This document shows positions 1 through 10,600 of a stretch of DNA of 64,000 nucleotides, piece after piece. The translations under genes and the position numbers were made by a program. Numbering within the stretch: position 1 is the first letter of the stretch; each line of letters begins with the position of its first letter. Source of the stretch: Eonycteris spelaea (lineage: Eukaryota; Chordata; Mammalia; Chiroptera; Pteropodidae); NCBI GenBank assembly GCA_003508835.1, contig PUFA01000022.1, positions 4,898,001 to 4,962,000 on the forward strand. Reading direction: 5' to 3'. The notes below the pieces were generated by a model. It did not search any database. It was not told where the DNA came from and was given only the letters and a program-made list of their open reading frames with translations.

Positions 1-775
1 ATGAGAATCTTCCCTAATACATTATGGATATATAATTTACAAATAAAATAGTAATCAGTCCCATAATCTAAAACTGAACATAATACTTTACTATATGTAT
101 ACTTTCCTCAAAATGAAAAATTAGCATGATGAATGAATTCAGGTAGAAAACGAAAAACAACTCACAGAATAATTACTGTGTGCTGCGTCTGAGGATGATG
201 TTATTATATATGAAAAATATTCATTGGTAATCAAATAGAGGTAAAGAAAACAACTTTTATCAGTAGATTCGAGTGAATAGTAGAATTTGTTGCCTTTTGA
301 AAGAAAAAATAACAGCATATGTATATTTTTTAAAATTTCAAACCATTTTGTTTTTTTTTTCTTAAATGGAGTGAAGAAAAAGAGGAGCAGAGAAAAGTTA
401 TATTAATTGATGTTTTCATGATATTCAAATAATGTGTAAATAAAAAAGCAAAAAATGAAGTATATTTTATTAATAGAGCTAATGGAAAGAAAGGGTTGTC
501 ATAGAGAAAAAGAAAGTAAATTGTGTATGGGATAATATTGCTGAACAAGGGGAAAATTTATGTATAAAAATAAGCTATCACATATAGGTAATGGATTTTA
601 GGGAAAATTGTTGTGACGAAAAATACATAGAATAACCAGTGACTTTGTTTAGTCATTATTTGGAAACAGAAATTCTTCCTACTGATATATATTCTACTGT
701 CTCTTTTGATTTATAACTCTAGAACTTCTTAACATTTGCTTAACTGTGTTCACTTAGCTCATCTTTATTGTTCTT
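1..775. other. AT-rich sequence, nothing recognised
   Basis: This stretch is very AT-rich with many A and T runs. The only open frame (330-548, minus strand, 72 codons) is rich in F, S and L, as expected of chance translation of AT-rich DNA. I recognise no repeat family or gene. Confidence 0.6.
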
Positions 776-900
776 ATTCACTTATTCATCAAATAGTATT
801 GCTTGCTTTTTACATATTAGATACTTTACTAGGCCCTATGGACTACTACACTGAACAGGACAGATCTTGCCTCTGCCCTATAGTATAGTATACTATATTT
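776..900 (-). mobile_element. L2 LINE 3' end, antisense
   Basis: The plus strand reads as the reverse complement of the L2 3' end. It has a CACTTATTCATCAAATA start, an AGATACTTTACTAGGCCCT block (consensus CAGGCACTGTGCTAGGCGCT), then CACTGAACAGGACAGATC and CTTGCCTCTGCCCT. The order of blocks matches L2. Divergence is high, as expected for an element over 100 million years old. Similarity may continue weakly to about 960. Confidence 0.65.
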
Positions 901-2298
901 ATGCATTTATATAGAATGCATATTAATACTGGGAAAGCAAACAAAGAAAATCTATAAATGAAAACACTGATAGAAAATTGGAATGGACAGGGTTTTTCAG
1001 TTGAGATTAGAGAATGTTGCTCTACTTATATGAAAATTATAAAGGATGAGAATGAAATGACCGTTAATAATGGTAATATTAATAAATTAGTCTAGGCTTA
1101 CTGGCGTGATTGAAAGTAAGGTTCTAAGACATCTTGTTCAGCCCTGTTTACACAGCTTCTAGTATGACCAAGCTGGAATCAGTGAGGGTTCTTGGAGGTG
1201 TTACTAGTGTAAATTCATTCTCTCTATTTTCTTGGAGTATACTGGTCACAATTGTGGCATCTCATAAATCTGTCTTTTAAAATTTCTGTAGAGTCTGTCT
1301 TGTCAAAAACACACAGTAGTGTGGATTTTTTTTCTCTCAGTTCCTCAAATAGTAGAATACTTATAGTTTGTGCATTTACACTGATACTTTTTGATGCCAC
1401 TTCTCACAGGAAAATATTTTACGTAAAGTAACCTATCATCAGACATCAACTAAACATTTTTTGCTTGATCATTAGATTTTAGTTTTCCTTAGTTAATTCT
1501 TTTACAACTATTTTCTTGTTGATGGGATAAGTTTAATTCTTTCATTCCAAAAATAGAGCCACAGTGTCAATTGGAGAAACATCTGGTCTTCCTGTGTTTT
1601 GATTGTTGCCTGCTAATCTCACAAATAACGTAGAGCTGTGTAAAATCTCACTCTCAATAAGAGTGATTAGGATACTTGTCTCTGAAGAAAAAAAAAATGA
1701 CAATGATTGCCTGTGCTGTGTGGTGTCGCTTTTCCAATAATGATTAAAGTATAAGAGCTTTCAGCATCCGGCAGTAGAATCACAGTTGGGTGAGGAGCAC
1801 ATCAAAGATATTTTGAGAATAAATTGCAAAGAGCTACAATAGTCTAACTTGATTTGGAGAGTCAACGAGTGACAACTCGGTAGTGGTCTTCCTAAGTCAC
1901 CTCACAGATGGCCCGATATTATTTTAATATTCTTCACTAGAGTCAAGTTCTCTTTTTGTTTGTTTTGAAACTTCAGGAAAATGTACTGTGTGGTCCATAA
2001 GGATTTAAGACTTTGACATTGTGAGTTTTTAAGGAACATCTTCAATTTTAATGAGAACTCTGTTGAATTTATAGTATACATATTGGCTGTTTCTCAACTT
2101 TAAGGCTGTCTTGCTTTCTATATAATTTCGACTTAAACTTCAAGGGCAAAGAATTCATTTAGATATGACAAATGTGTAATTTACAATATCACTAATATAT
2201 ACCACATTTCGATTAGAGTTTACCCATTTTCAAGAGCCTGGACTAATACTGTTTCTGTCTGTTCACATGACAGAAATCCAATGCATTCAAATCTTCCT
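901..2298. other. AT-rich sequence, nothing assigned
   Basis: No reading frame or repeat family is recognisable. The part around 1690-1900 is a little less AT-rich and less repetitive than its flanks, but shows no gene signal. Confidence 0.55.
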
Positions 2299-2364
2299 TT
2301 ATTTATTTATTTATTTAGTTAGTTAGTTAGTTAGTTAGTTAGTTGGTTGGTTGGTTGGTTGGTT
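2299..2364. repeat. Compound tetranucleotide microsatellite (ATTT)n-(AGTT)n-(GGTT)n
   Basis: Three adjoining tetranucleotide tracts share a phase. They are ATTT units to about 2316, AGTT units to about 2343, and GGTT units to 2364. Each neighbouring unit differs by a single base (T to G, then A to G), which suggests successive point mutations that spread by slippage. Likely highly polymorphic. Confidence 0.95.
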
Positions 2365-2484
2365 GTTTTTTGTGGTATACTTTTTGCTGCCATAAGTATA
2401 AATTTTATAGCTTAGGCAACTCTGTTCCAAAGTGTAATTTCCTATGTTTTATAGTTGTAAGAATGAGAAAATTTTCCAAATAAT

Positions 2485-2519
2485 TGTGTGTGTGTGTGTG
2501 TGTGTGTGAGTGTGTGTGT
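2485..2519. repeat. (TG)n microsatellite
   Basis: About 35 bases of alternating TG with one interruption (GAG at 2508-2510). A short G-rich tract (GGGAGGGGGGAGAAGG-like) follows at about 2525-2540. Confidence 0.95.
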
Positions 2520-4742
2520 TTGGTAGGGAGGGGGGAGAAGGAGAGAGGTGATAATTCTTCTCACATTGTGCTCTAATTTTTTAAATTCTTTGCAGTAGAT
2601 TAAAGTTTATAAGTTTTTCACCTACTAAAAGTGATGGGGTTGGGGACTCTTTGGACAACAGAATTGTTCTAGAACTGCAGAGGGATGGCATTTTGAGACC
2701 ACAGTATTTACGCCAGCATACGATATTTATTTTTCCATCTTGGTCACCTAAAGAGGACATGGTCACAATCGGAAATATTTTCAAAAGTTGCTAATTTTAA
2801 TTTCCTACACCTGGCAATATAGATTCCAAAGACCTGAACCCCATGCCTTCTTTGGGGTTCTGCATCAGCAGGCAAACCCTTGGCTCTGACTGGCGAACTA
2901 CTTCTATCTTAAGGTTGGATAACCCAAGCCTACCCAGTAGCATCCCTGCTGGTCTAATGCCGGTATGCTCTATTCAGAAGGCTCTTCAGGGAGCCACATT
3001 CCTTCCATATTGAGCTATGCCATCTCTGTGACATGACCCTGTCCTACAGGTAATCAGTGATAGAAAGAGGGTATGAGTCTCTGGTAGGCTTCTATCGGCT
3101 AAGCCTCGAAGTGGTATATATCACTTCTGCTGACATTTCAATAGCTGAAGTTCATCATGTGACTTCACTAACCTGCAAGAATGTGTGGGAGCAGCACTTC
3201 AGCTGTGTGTACAATAGAGACAGGAACCAGGTATGGGAAACACATAGTAGTCTCTGGCTCAGTGTTTACTTAAAACCTCATCAACTTTACTACCTCTGAA
3301 TAACTGTAAGCCTTAACAAATTCTGCATAGAATTAGATTCAGTCACAGGGAGATTAATCAATAGGAGACATACATCTTGCACATGCTCTATCTGGAAGAG
3401 ATTAATTGTAACTTTTTTCAAAGAAAGATCACACTAATTCTCTGGTTTTTCTTCAGATCGTATAAATCTTTCGCCTTTTACTAAAGAAAGATCACACTGA
3501 AAAATGATATTCCAAAGTAACATTAAATTTAATTTTTGGAATTTGGTAGAATTTTCATCTTTCTTCATCGCGCCACATAAAGTTTATAGTATCCATTTGC
3601 TTCTTTTGCTTTCCATAAATCCTCCTGCTCCAGGTTTTACTTCACCTTTGCACGTGTCGCACACCAGCCTCTCTTACATCTTCCACTCACTTACGGCAGA
3701 CGCCTCTTCTCAGCAGGAAAGGGAAGAATTTCACATTTTTCTACTCACCCTATTCACAATATTTATTATTTTTTTAAGGGTGGTTTCTATTTTTTCCATT
3801 TTTTTCAATTTCCCCTGCCAGTAATAGTTAATTCCTTACATTTGAGTATCCACTTTGTTCACTGGTTTTGAGAGATATGTTCTGTTATTAAAAAGAAAAA
3901 AAAAACTAGCTATTCTCATATCACTATGAAGAGTGCACACACACATGCACACAAATGCATAATGTACGTACAATCGAATGATATAAAAATTCTGGGGTCC
4001 AATATTATATTTATTCTACAGTTTTTGAAATACTTTCAGAATACTAATGCCACATTCAGGTTTTTCTCAGCCTTGAAACTTTTGGTATTTTTTATTTATT
4101 TTGATCATATTTTGCACATAAAATGTCAATTAAGCCATTCTTTAAGAAAATATTATTTCTTTAAAAATACATGTGCTCCAACTTCATCTTTCATATGATA
4201 TTTACCTAATAATTTCTAAGAAATATTTCGAGATGACCGTCTTTTCTAAGACACGTGGTGAATCACTGCCAAATATTCCATAAAAATGTTTGAGTCGATG
4301 TTGCCGCGTATACTTGTTTATAGATGTTGAAAAGAAAGAAATTACATCTCCCAAAATATCTTTGTAATCCTGGAGTGGTGATAAAGTCATTTGCTATTTG
4401 GGCATCACAGACTTTAAAACAACCTCAAGTTCCCATAAGAAAGATATATATAAGCACATCATTTAATCTCCAGCTTCTGAAAGAACCCCTTCTTTCAAAA
4501 ACAGCAAAATATGTGTGAACCTCTTGACATCATCCACCAACTGCTTGCAGTATTCTAATAAGCAGTGTGATCGTTTTCACAATTATGGTGTGAAATTGTT
4601 ACTGTCCAAATAGTTGCTTGTGGAAATTTGCTGTTCTTCAGAGTTTCCAGAAGTTGAGACATTGCAGGAAAAGAGTTTTTCATTTCTCTTTCTGAAATGA
4701 AAGATATAACTAGCCGATATAACACATAGTCAATCTTAAATA
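2520..4742. other. Unassigned sequence with a less AT-rich core at 2800-3300
   Basis: The core from about 2820 to 3300 is closer to even base composition. It holds a hairpin (2836-2860) and an 80-codon frame (3057-3299) with no recognisable domain. Its texture suggests an old LTR or other interspersed repeat, but I could not match it to a family. A 16-base direct repeat AAAGAAAGATCACACT lies at 3420-3435 and 3483-3498. The rest is AT-rich. Confidence 0.5.
2836..2860. repeat. Perfect inverted repeat (8-bp arms, 9-base loop)
   Basis: GAACCCCA at 2836-2843 is exactly complementary to TGGGGTTC at 2853-2860. It could fold as a small hairpin. There is no adjacent T run or gene to make it a terminator, so a chance palindrome is as likely. 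Confidence 0.8.
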
Positions 4743-5103
4743 GTTGCCAGGACCCCCTGTAGATATCAAAATGCTCCTCAGACGCTCAAGTGTTTTATAT
4801 AAAGTGGCATAGAATTTTCATATAACCAATGCATAGCCTCCGGTATACTTGAAATTATCTCTAGATACTTGTCATACCTAATACAATGTAAATGCTAGGC
4901 AAAAATTGTTGCACTCTATTGTTTATGGAATGTCAACAAGAAAAAGGTCGGGACCTGTTCAATACAGACCAGTCATCATAGCCCTAATTACACAGTACAT
5001 ATCAGCGACAACATAATTTTTTTTTTTCAAATATTTCAAACTGCCATGGTTTAATCTGTGAATGCTGAACCCATGGGTATGCAGATCCAGAGGGGTGGCT
5101 GTT
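4743..5103. mobile_element. Tigger-family DNA transposon, non-autonomous copy
   Basis: The left end carries CCAGGACCCCCTGTAGATA. The interior has the Tigger-type run ATACCTAATACAATGTAAATG, then ATTGTTTATGGAATG and CAAGAAAAAGGTCGGGACCTGTTC. The right end has CTGTGAATGCTGAACCCATGG followed by an inverted terminal stretch ending near GGGTGGCTG. These blocks occur in the order known for short Tigger (TcMar) elements of placental mammals. No transposase frame is present. The copy is about 360 bases and near full length for this class. Confidence 0.85.
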
Positions 5104-5437
5104 GATCACTTTCCACTTACTGATCAATTGATAATGAGATATTTAAATCCCATGAGCTTGGGTGTACGTTCACACATATCGTATATTTTTAGCCTGAAAT
5201 ATATCCTTACAAAATATGACATCGAAAACACCTCAATAACCAATATCTCTCAGAACCCCAAAAGCTCCTTTCAGGGAGAATCCAGGATGTGTTCTAACTG
5301 GAGGCCCTTCCTGGGGAGGAGGGAAGGAGACCCGCAGAGAAGGGCAAGGGGCAGTGAAGGGAAGTCCGCACTGCCCATCAGGGCCCTGCCTGCCTCAGCA
5401 GCGCATGCCCCATGCCGACTTGAGTGCGCGCAGAGAT

Positions 5438-5451
5438 GTCACGTCCGTGAC
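5438..5451. promoter_or_regulatory. Palindrome with CRE-like half sites
   Basis: GTCACGTCCGTGAC has perfect 6-base arms (GTCACG and CGTGAC) around TC. It is followed directly by G, giving TGACG, the half site bound by CREB/ATF factors. Binding is inferred from the motif only. Confidence 0.4.
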
Positions 5452-5518
5452 GTTTGCCGATACCGAGAGCGGGAAACGAGATAACACGAACAGTCAGGGA
5501 GGTTACTTAGGTTCAACG

Positions 5519-5547
5519 TTTGAACTGTTTTGAACTGTTTGAACTGT
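5519..5547. repeat. Short tandem repeat of TGAACTGTTT
   Basis: Three consecutive copies of a 10-base unit (the last with a 9-base period) read TTTGAACTGTTTTGAACTG and on to GAACTGT. The GTTCAACGTT just before it is partly complementary, so a small fold-back is possible. Confidence 0.85.
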
Positions 5548-5602
5548 CTTCCTGTACTCCACTGTAGAGAAAGAAATGGAATTCAGGTCCCCTTATCTCC
5601 AG

Positions 5603-5720
5603 TTCATTCATTCATTCATTCATTCATTCATTCATTTATTTCACATCATACAGTGGGTGCTATGAGGTTTCATTGTGCATGGGATAACACATTTCAATAA
5701 GTGGCACTTAAAGTCCATTT
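5603..5720 (-). mobile_element. Probable L2 3' end with expanded (TTCA)n tail
   Basis: A pure (TTCA)n tract at 5603-5636 runs into ATTTATTTCACATCATACAG and GGGTGCTATGAGG. These resemble the reverse complement of the L2 3' end, which normally finishes in a short (TGAA)n tail. The microsatellite is therefore probably an expansion of the L2 tail. The L2 body is weakly conserved. Confidence 0.55.
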
Positions 5721-6763
5721 CAACTCTAAGACTTATAATAATATTTTACTTAGTTATGATTTAATACCAGCATTGTCAAATGATTGCATGTGGTACAAAA
5801 TACAGAATAAAGCTAATTAAATTTCACTCTTTATAATTCTACATGGGCAAAAGGTATGATTACTATATTAATGAACTATCTAATAAAATTATGAATTATT
5901 TCTTCCATAAAAAAATAGCATAACAGGAAAAAATTTCTAAGCCCAGCTTTCAGAAAGCTGTACATATTGACTTTATGATAAGCATCTTACTGTCAACAGA
6001 ACAAAGTTATAGGAGAGAGACACTGTGACATCCTGTAGACAACCTATGTCACACAACTCTGTTTGAATTTTAAAGCATTTTGCCTGAAAAGGTTGATTCA
6101 CCACAGTGGAAAATTGTCAGAATGTAATCTGGCACAATAACTAGCAGTAGATAATCCAAGAATAGAAACTTTAGTATTTCATTTAATTGGAAAATACAGT
6201 GTTAAGAGTAATGATCAATTTAATCGTATGTCACACGAGAATATTGTTAAAAGTCTGTGATTCTTCTTTGACTGTCATTTCTCTCACAGAAGAAGAAAAA
6301 CTATCGTTTATGAATAACAAACTGTAGTTGATTTATTAATGACTGAATAGTCTAGCAAATCCATTGTACTTTTGAATTTAACAAATATTTTAATGATTTA
6401 AAATAAATACTAATGATCATATTTCATATCATTACCATAGCAATGATTTAGTTACATGCCAAGTTAGATCATATTTATATTTTCATGTTGAAAAGTTATT
6501 AGTTATTTAATCAGCAAACAGAGCATTAATTTGTATTTTTCCATTAAAAAAAAAAAAACAACACACTCCTTAAAATTGTGCAAGCTGCTCTGTGGAAAAA
6601 AAAATATATGCATAGTATTATTATAGGTCAATGGCTATATCTAAGTGGTTGAAACTTATGTAATCAAACAGTAATAACAAAAACACAATGAAGCTACAGA
6701 CCCCTCATTTAAAATTCTTACAAAGCTCTTGTTGGGAAGAGAAAGGAGAGTGTATATTTTTCT
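5721..6763. other. AT-rich sequence, nothing recognised
   Basis: AT-rich sequence with A runs at 6546-6558 and 6597-6604. A small inverted repeat (CAGCTTTC/GAAAGCTG) lies at 5944-5960. No gene or repeat family is recognised. Confidence 0.6.
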
Positions 6764-7132
6764 AGATGAAATTGTGTCCTCTGGAAATTGATGGACTAAA
6801 GCTCTAACATCCTGTGTGACTGCATTTGGACACGGGGCCTTTAAGGGAGGTAATTACAGTTAAATGAGGTTGTAAGATGAGGCCCTGATCTCATAGGACT
6901 GGTTTCCTTATACAACGCGAAAGAGACACAGAGCCACAAATGTGCAGAGGAATGGCCAGGTGAGGTCCCAGCAGAAGACAGCCATTGCAAGCCAGGAAGA
7001 GAGATCTCACGAAACTTTCTGGCACCTGGATCATAGATGTCTAACTTTTAGAACTATGAGAAAATACATTTCTATTATGTAAGGCACTTAGTCTAAGGCA
7101 TTTCGTTTGGGCAGCCTTAGAAAACTTATACA
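6764..7132 (+). mobile_element. MLT1-type LTR (ERVL-MaLR), sense
   Basis: A near full-length solitary LTR of about 370 bases. Diagnostic blocks in order are GAAATTGTGTCCTCTGGAAA, GGGGCCTTTAAGGGAGGTAA, ATAGGACTGGTTTCCTTATA, GAAGACAGCCATTGCAAGCC, GAACTATGAGAAAATACATT and GGCAGCCTTAGAAAACTTAT. All match the MLT1 consensus in order. No internal retroviral region adjoins it. Confidence 0.88.
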
Positions 7133-8159
7133 GATATGTATGAAAAGAGCTATATTCTAAATGCCCATCTTACTTATGAAGCAAAAATTGTTTAACAAGA
7201 ATTAGATCAACCAAAAGTTTTCGTAAACTGCATACTATCAAGTTGTGCCACTCAGTTATAGCATACGGAATTCTATAATCTCATATAAAAATATTAGAAA
7301 ACAGTGTAGAAATTGATGAAGAAATTACCTTGAATGCAGGGAGAAAAGTAGAAGAACATTATAGGTATTATCCTACAACTTAGGTCAGCTGCTCTCACAA
7401 AAACAAGTGGCAGTGTAAATGATATTCATACATATGTGTCCAAAAATACATAGTTATGATTTATATGAATATGTAGATGTTGGATCTTATGAGAAGATAT
7501 ACATTTTTGATTACTAAAGAAATTACAGTTCAAAGGCCATCCATGACAAATATGATTATATGATTTAATTTTTTTTTTTTTATGCTATCCATCTAGGTTG
7601 TAAATCTTGCCCAAATACCATGTTTTAAACTTTATCAAATCTGTGGAGAAATGAAAGACTTGCCACAAAATTATTTTTTTGGTTCTTTGTTGTCAAAATG
7701 TATTTTGAAGTTTTATAAGATACAGAAAATTATCTCTTTTATGAGACAATCAGAAAGCAAAACTCATAGAAGTAAGAAAAATTCCTTTAGATCACTAGAA
7801 GTTAGTATTACAGAAAGGATCATAAAGCCAGAAAACTATCATTTAAAGTCATAGTCGAAATTAGGAAAATTAAAGTGGAATTAAGAAATTAAAATGGAAT
7901 TAGGAAAATCAGGGCCAGAATTATCAAGGTTGATTGATCAATCTATCATCTATCTCTATCTCTCTGTATTTATTTAAATTATATACCATCAGAATATCCT
8001 TAAGCATAAAATTGAGCATAAAATTGTGCATTATATTTTTCTCTAAACTTGTATCGTCATTTGATAGATTTTACATTTATTTCTATTGGTCCTGTTCTTG
8101 GTAATATATATGCAAATCATTTAATGAGAGTCAGGTAGTTTTTCAGATTATATTATACA
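7133..8159. other. AT-rich sequence with short imperfect tandem repeats
   Basis: No gene recognised. Around 7857-7910 a unit like GGAATTAAGAAATTAAAAT recurs imperfectly. At 7931-7965 there is a short degenerate CTAT/CTCT tract. At 8003-8029 the 13-base GCATAAAATTGAG is nearly duplicated in tandem. A 67-codon frame (7651-7854) is judged a chance frame. Confidence 0.6.
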
Positions 8160-8400
8160 TTTATTTTTAATGTATTCAGAAAATATATTCAACTGATTTC
8201 ATATACAAGACAGAGTATAGTTTTGGGAGTAAATAAAGAACAAAACAGTTATGCTTTTATCTCTCATGTAGCTTTTTCTCTGAGACAGACTAACATTAAT
8301 CAAGTAATCACATAGGTAAATGTATTATTTAGAATTGAAATAAATGTTATGAAGGAAAATTACAACTACTGAAATCCAGCACACCAAGTAAAATATATAG
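8160..8400 (-). mobile_element. L2 LINE 3' region, antisense
   Basis: Blocks resembling the reverse complement of the L2 3' end appear in order: TTTGGGAGTAAATAAAGAAC, AAAACAGTTATGC, CTCTCATGTAGCTTTTTCTC, GAGACAGACTAACATTAATC and AAGTAATCACATAGGTAAA. The order matches L2 (gene-strand polarity minus). Divergence is high. Confidence 0.6.
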
Positions 8401-10600
8401 CTATTTACTTTTCTGAGAAATTATAAAATGTTATATTTTGATTTTTTTCAAGTGTAATTTGTTGTGATGATTAAGAATTTTACTCTCTATTAACTTCACT
8501 ATTTAAAACAATACTTGAGGACTCTTTTTCTTTTTAGTATTACCCCTTATCAGCATTTTCAGCCTAAATTTTTTAATATAATTTCCAATTAAGTGTAAAT
8601 TACTATTAAGGGATAGTTATAAATAATATCTAATAATTATCTTAATTGAAATAATAGAATTGTAAGCATATTACAATATTGGCCTTTAATATTAGTTTAC
8701 TATAATGATACATTCAAACTCTATTAAAAATGTTTTATTTAGATTTGTTTAAGATGTTCATGTGGCTTTCTTTTTTTTTTTTTGGTCAAGATAGAAAATA
8801 TATGATTAATTCACCAGTAAATATTATCTGCTCTTGATACCACAGTAGATGATAAACCAATTACATAGTAAAGAAAGCATAAATTGTACTACACAATCAT
8901 TTTATAAGCAGAAATTAAAAATATTTGTGTTAAAAATGTGAATACAAACTCAGCTGTATAACAACATTTTAGATAAGTGGATCTAAGTACCATTTTTGTT
9001 GATTAATCAATTTAATTTAAATAAAAATAATTTACCACTATTCTCAGTTTTTAATATTAAAAACAAGCTACAAATCTAGTTAAAATAGAACAATAATAAC
9101 TCTTGCAATCTTAATGAAATTTTAATGTCATTTTTCAAAAAGCTTTGATAAATACACTTACTATTGGCTAAAATTTTCTGGTTAATGAGAATGTGAGTTA
9201 ACTGCAACTGCTCATTTCAACCCAGATTTCACAATAGAAATAAGAAAAGACATTTGCCTCCTAGGTACTTACCAATTTCATTAGAAGTGATGGATTTTTT
9301 GTAGTATAGAGATTCTTAGGCGATGAAAAATACTGATTGCTTCTCCTTTCTAATATAGCAATAGTTCATGTCTTGGAACTAGTTCCATTGTCAAAGTGAA
9401 TAATATTTTAATATGTAGGTATGGCCTTATTCTTCTCGATGGAAAAAAATGGAATGACTTTTGACATTAAGGGAGTTTGTTATCAGTCACTTTAGTACTA
9501 TTGATGCCAAATATTTCTGATGATGTGTTTGAGCTTCAGGTAAGATTCTGGAAGGGAAAATTATAAGCTAAAATGTGTGCACTATATCTCTCTCTTTGGG
9601 AGGTTTGTGCAAGCCAAGAATCATATATTCTAGCAAAGCAGGAGGGCTTGTTGGAAAATGGGCCTTATCAGAAACTAGATTTTAAATTATATTGTTTTTG
9701 CTGAGCTGTTAGAGCTCTAGAAATTCTTTTGATGTAATAACCACACTTTTGGTTCCTAAGCCTTCATAAACTCTAATCCTTAGGCAGCACTGAAATGACC
9801 AAATAGATTCTTTCCCAAGTCAAAAGCATGGTTCTAAGTACAACTGTTCCCATTAAGAATTAGAATATATCGATATAAACCTTCAATATTTACAGAGCCC
9901 ATAATATCTGCCCATGCAGTCAATCTGTGCTATTACTTGACAGATATAGGGGATTATTGAAAGACAGGTTGGTCTCATCAGGTAACAGCAGAGGTGAAAA
10001 TAAATACAGAATTAGCATGCCCTAAATTTCCAAACACTAAACGATCCCATCAAATTTTCTGTTCTAGGAAAAGTAAACATCAAGGCAAGAACAATAGAAA
10101 TAAGACTCAAAGGACAATTACATTTTGTACATACTCTAATGATAAAAAACAAAGGTTATAGGTACTGAGGCAACTTTATAGTGCCAAGAGAGCTTGTCAG
10201 CTGCCTCCATACAAAACACCTCAGGCAAAATGAACTTCGAACGGCATTTGTAGCACCATTGGTTCGGAGGATGAAAATTATACTAACTAGTTAATAAATC
10301 TGCCCATTTTTTCCTTGCTATTAAGCAAGCATAGAGAAATAAACAGAGAAATAAACACCCTCTAATAATTATTTGATAAACAAGAAATATCTGAATGCAT
10401 AGAAAGCACACACGCACACACACATATACAGAAGTGATAAAAATGTCCAAAACGTTAGAATCAGTAAAATCAGTCATTTTAAAATACGCAATGGAAACGA
10501 ACTTTCATAGCATATTAATGAATGAAGATCGCATAACTCATTCTCACAGTTTATAGTTTTCAAAACGTTAAAAACGCGTGTGGCAACAACACCAAGCTGG
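8401..10600. other. AT-rich sequence, nothing assigned
   Basis: Very AT-rich at 8400-9300, with a T run at 8770-8782. Base composition is slightly more balanced from 9500 to 10300, and a short (CA) tract lies at about 10406-10424. No gene, MIR or L2 match was seen. The 10283-10477 frame (64 codons, minus) is chance. Confidence 0.55.

Larger units (their letters stand above)
5104..5602. other. Small CpG-containing block beside the Tigger element
   Basis: From about 5260 to 5480 the sequence is GC-rich and has more than ten CpGs, unlike its flanks. It contains GCGCGC-like and CACGTCCGTGACG sequence. A 140-codon frame (5062-5484) begins inside the Tigger end and crosses this block. It has no recognisable domain and is judged a chance frame. 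The block is too short for a classical CpG island. It may be a regulatory element or a remnant of an unrecognised repeat. Confidence 0.5.

Noticed and set aside
5062..5484. Longest open frame (140 codons, plus)
   Set aside because: It starts inside the Tigger transposon end, crosses a CpG patch, has no recognisable domain and lacks splice or promoter context.
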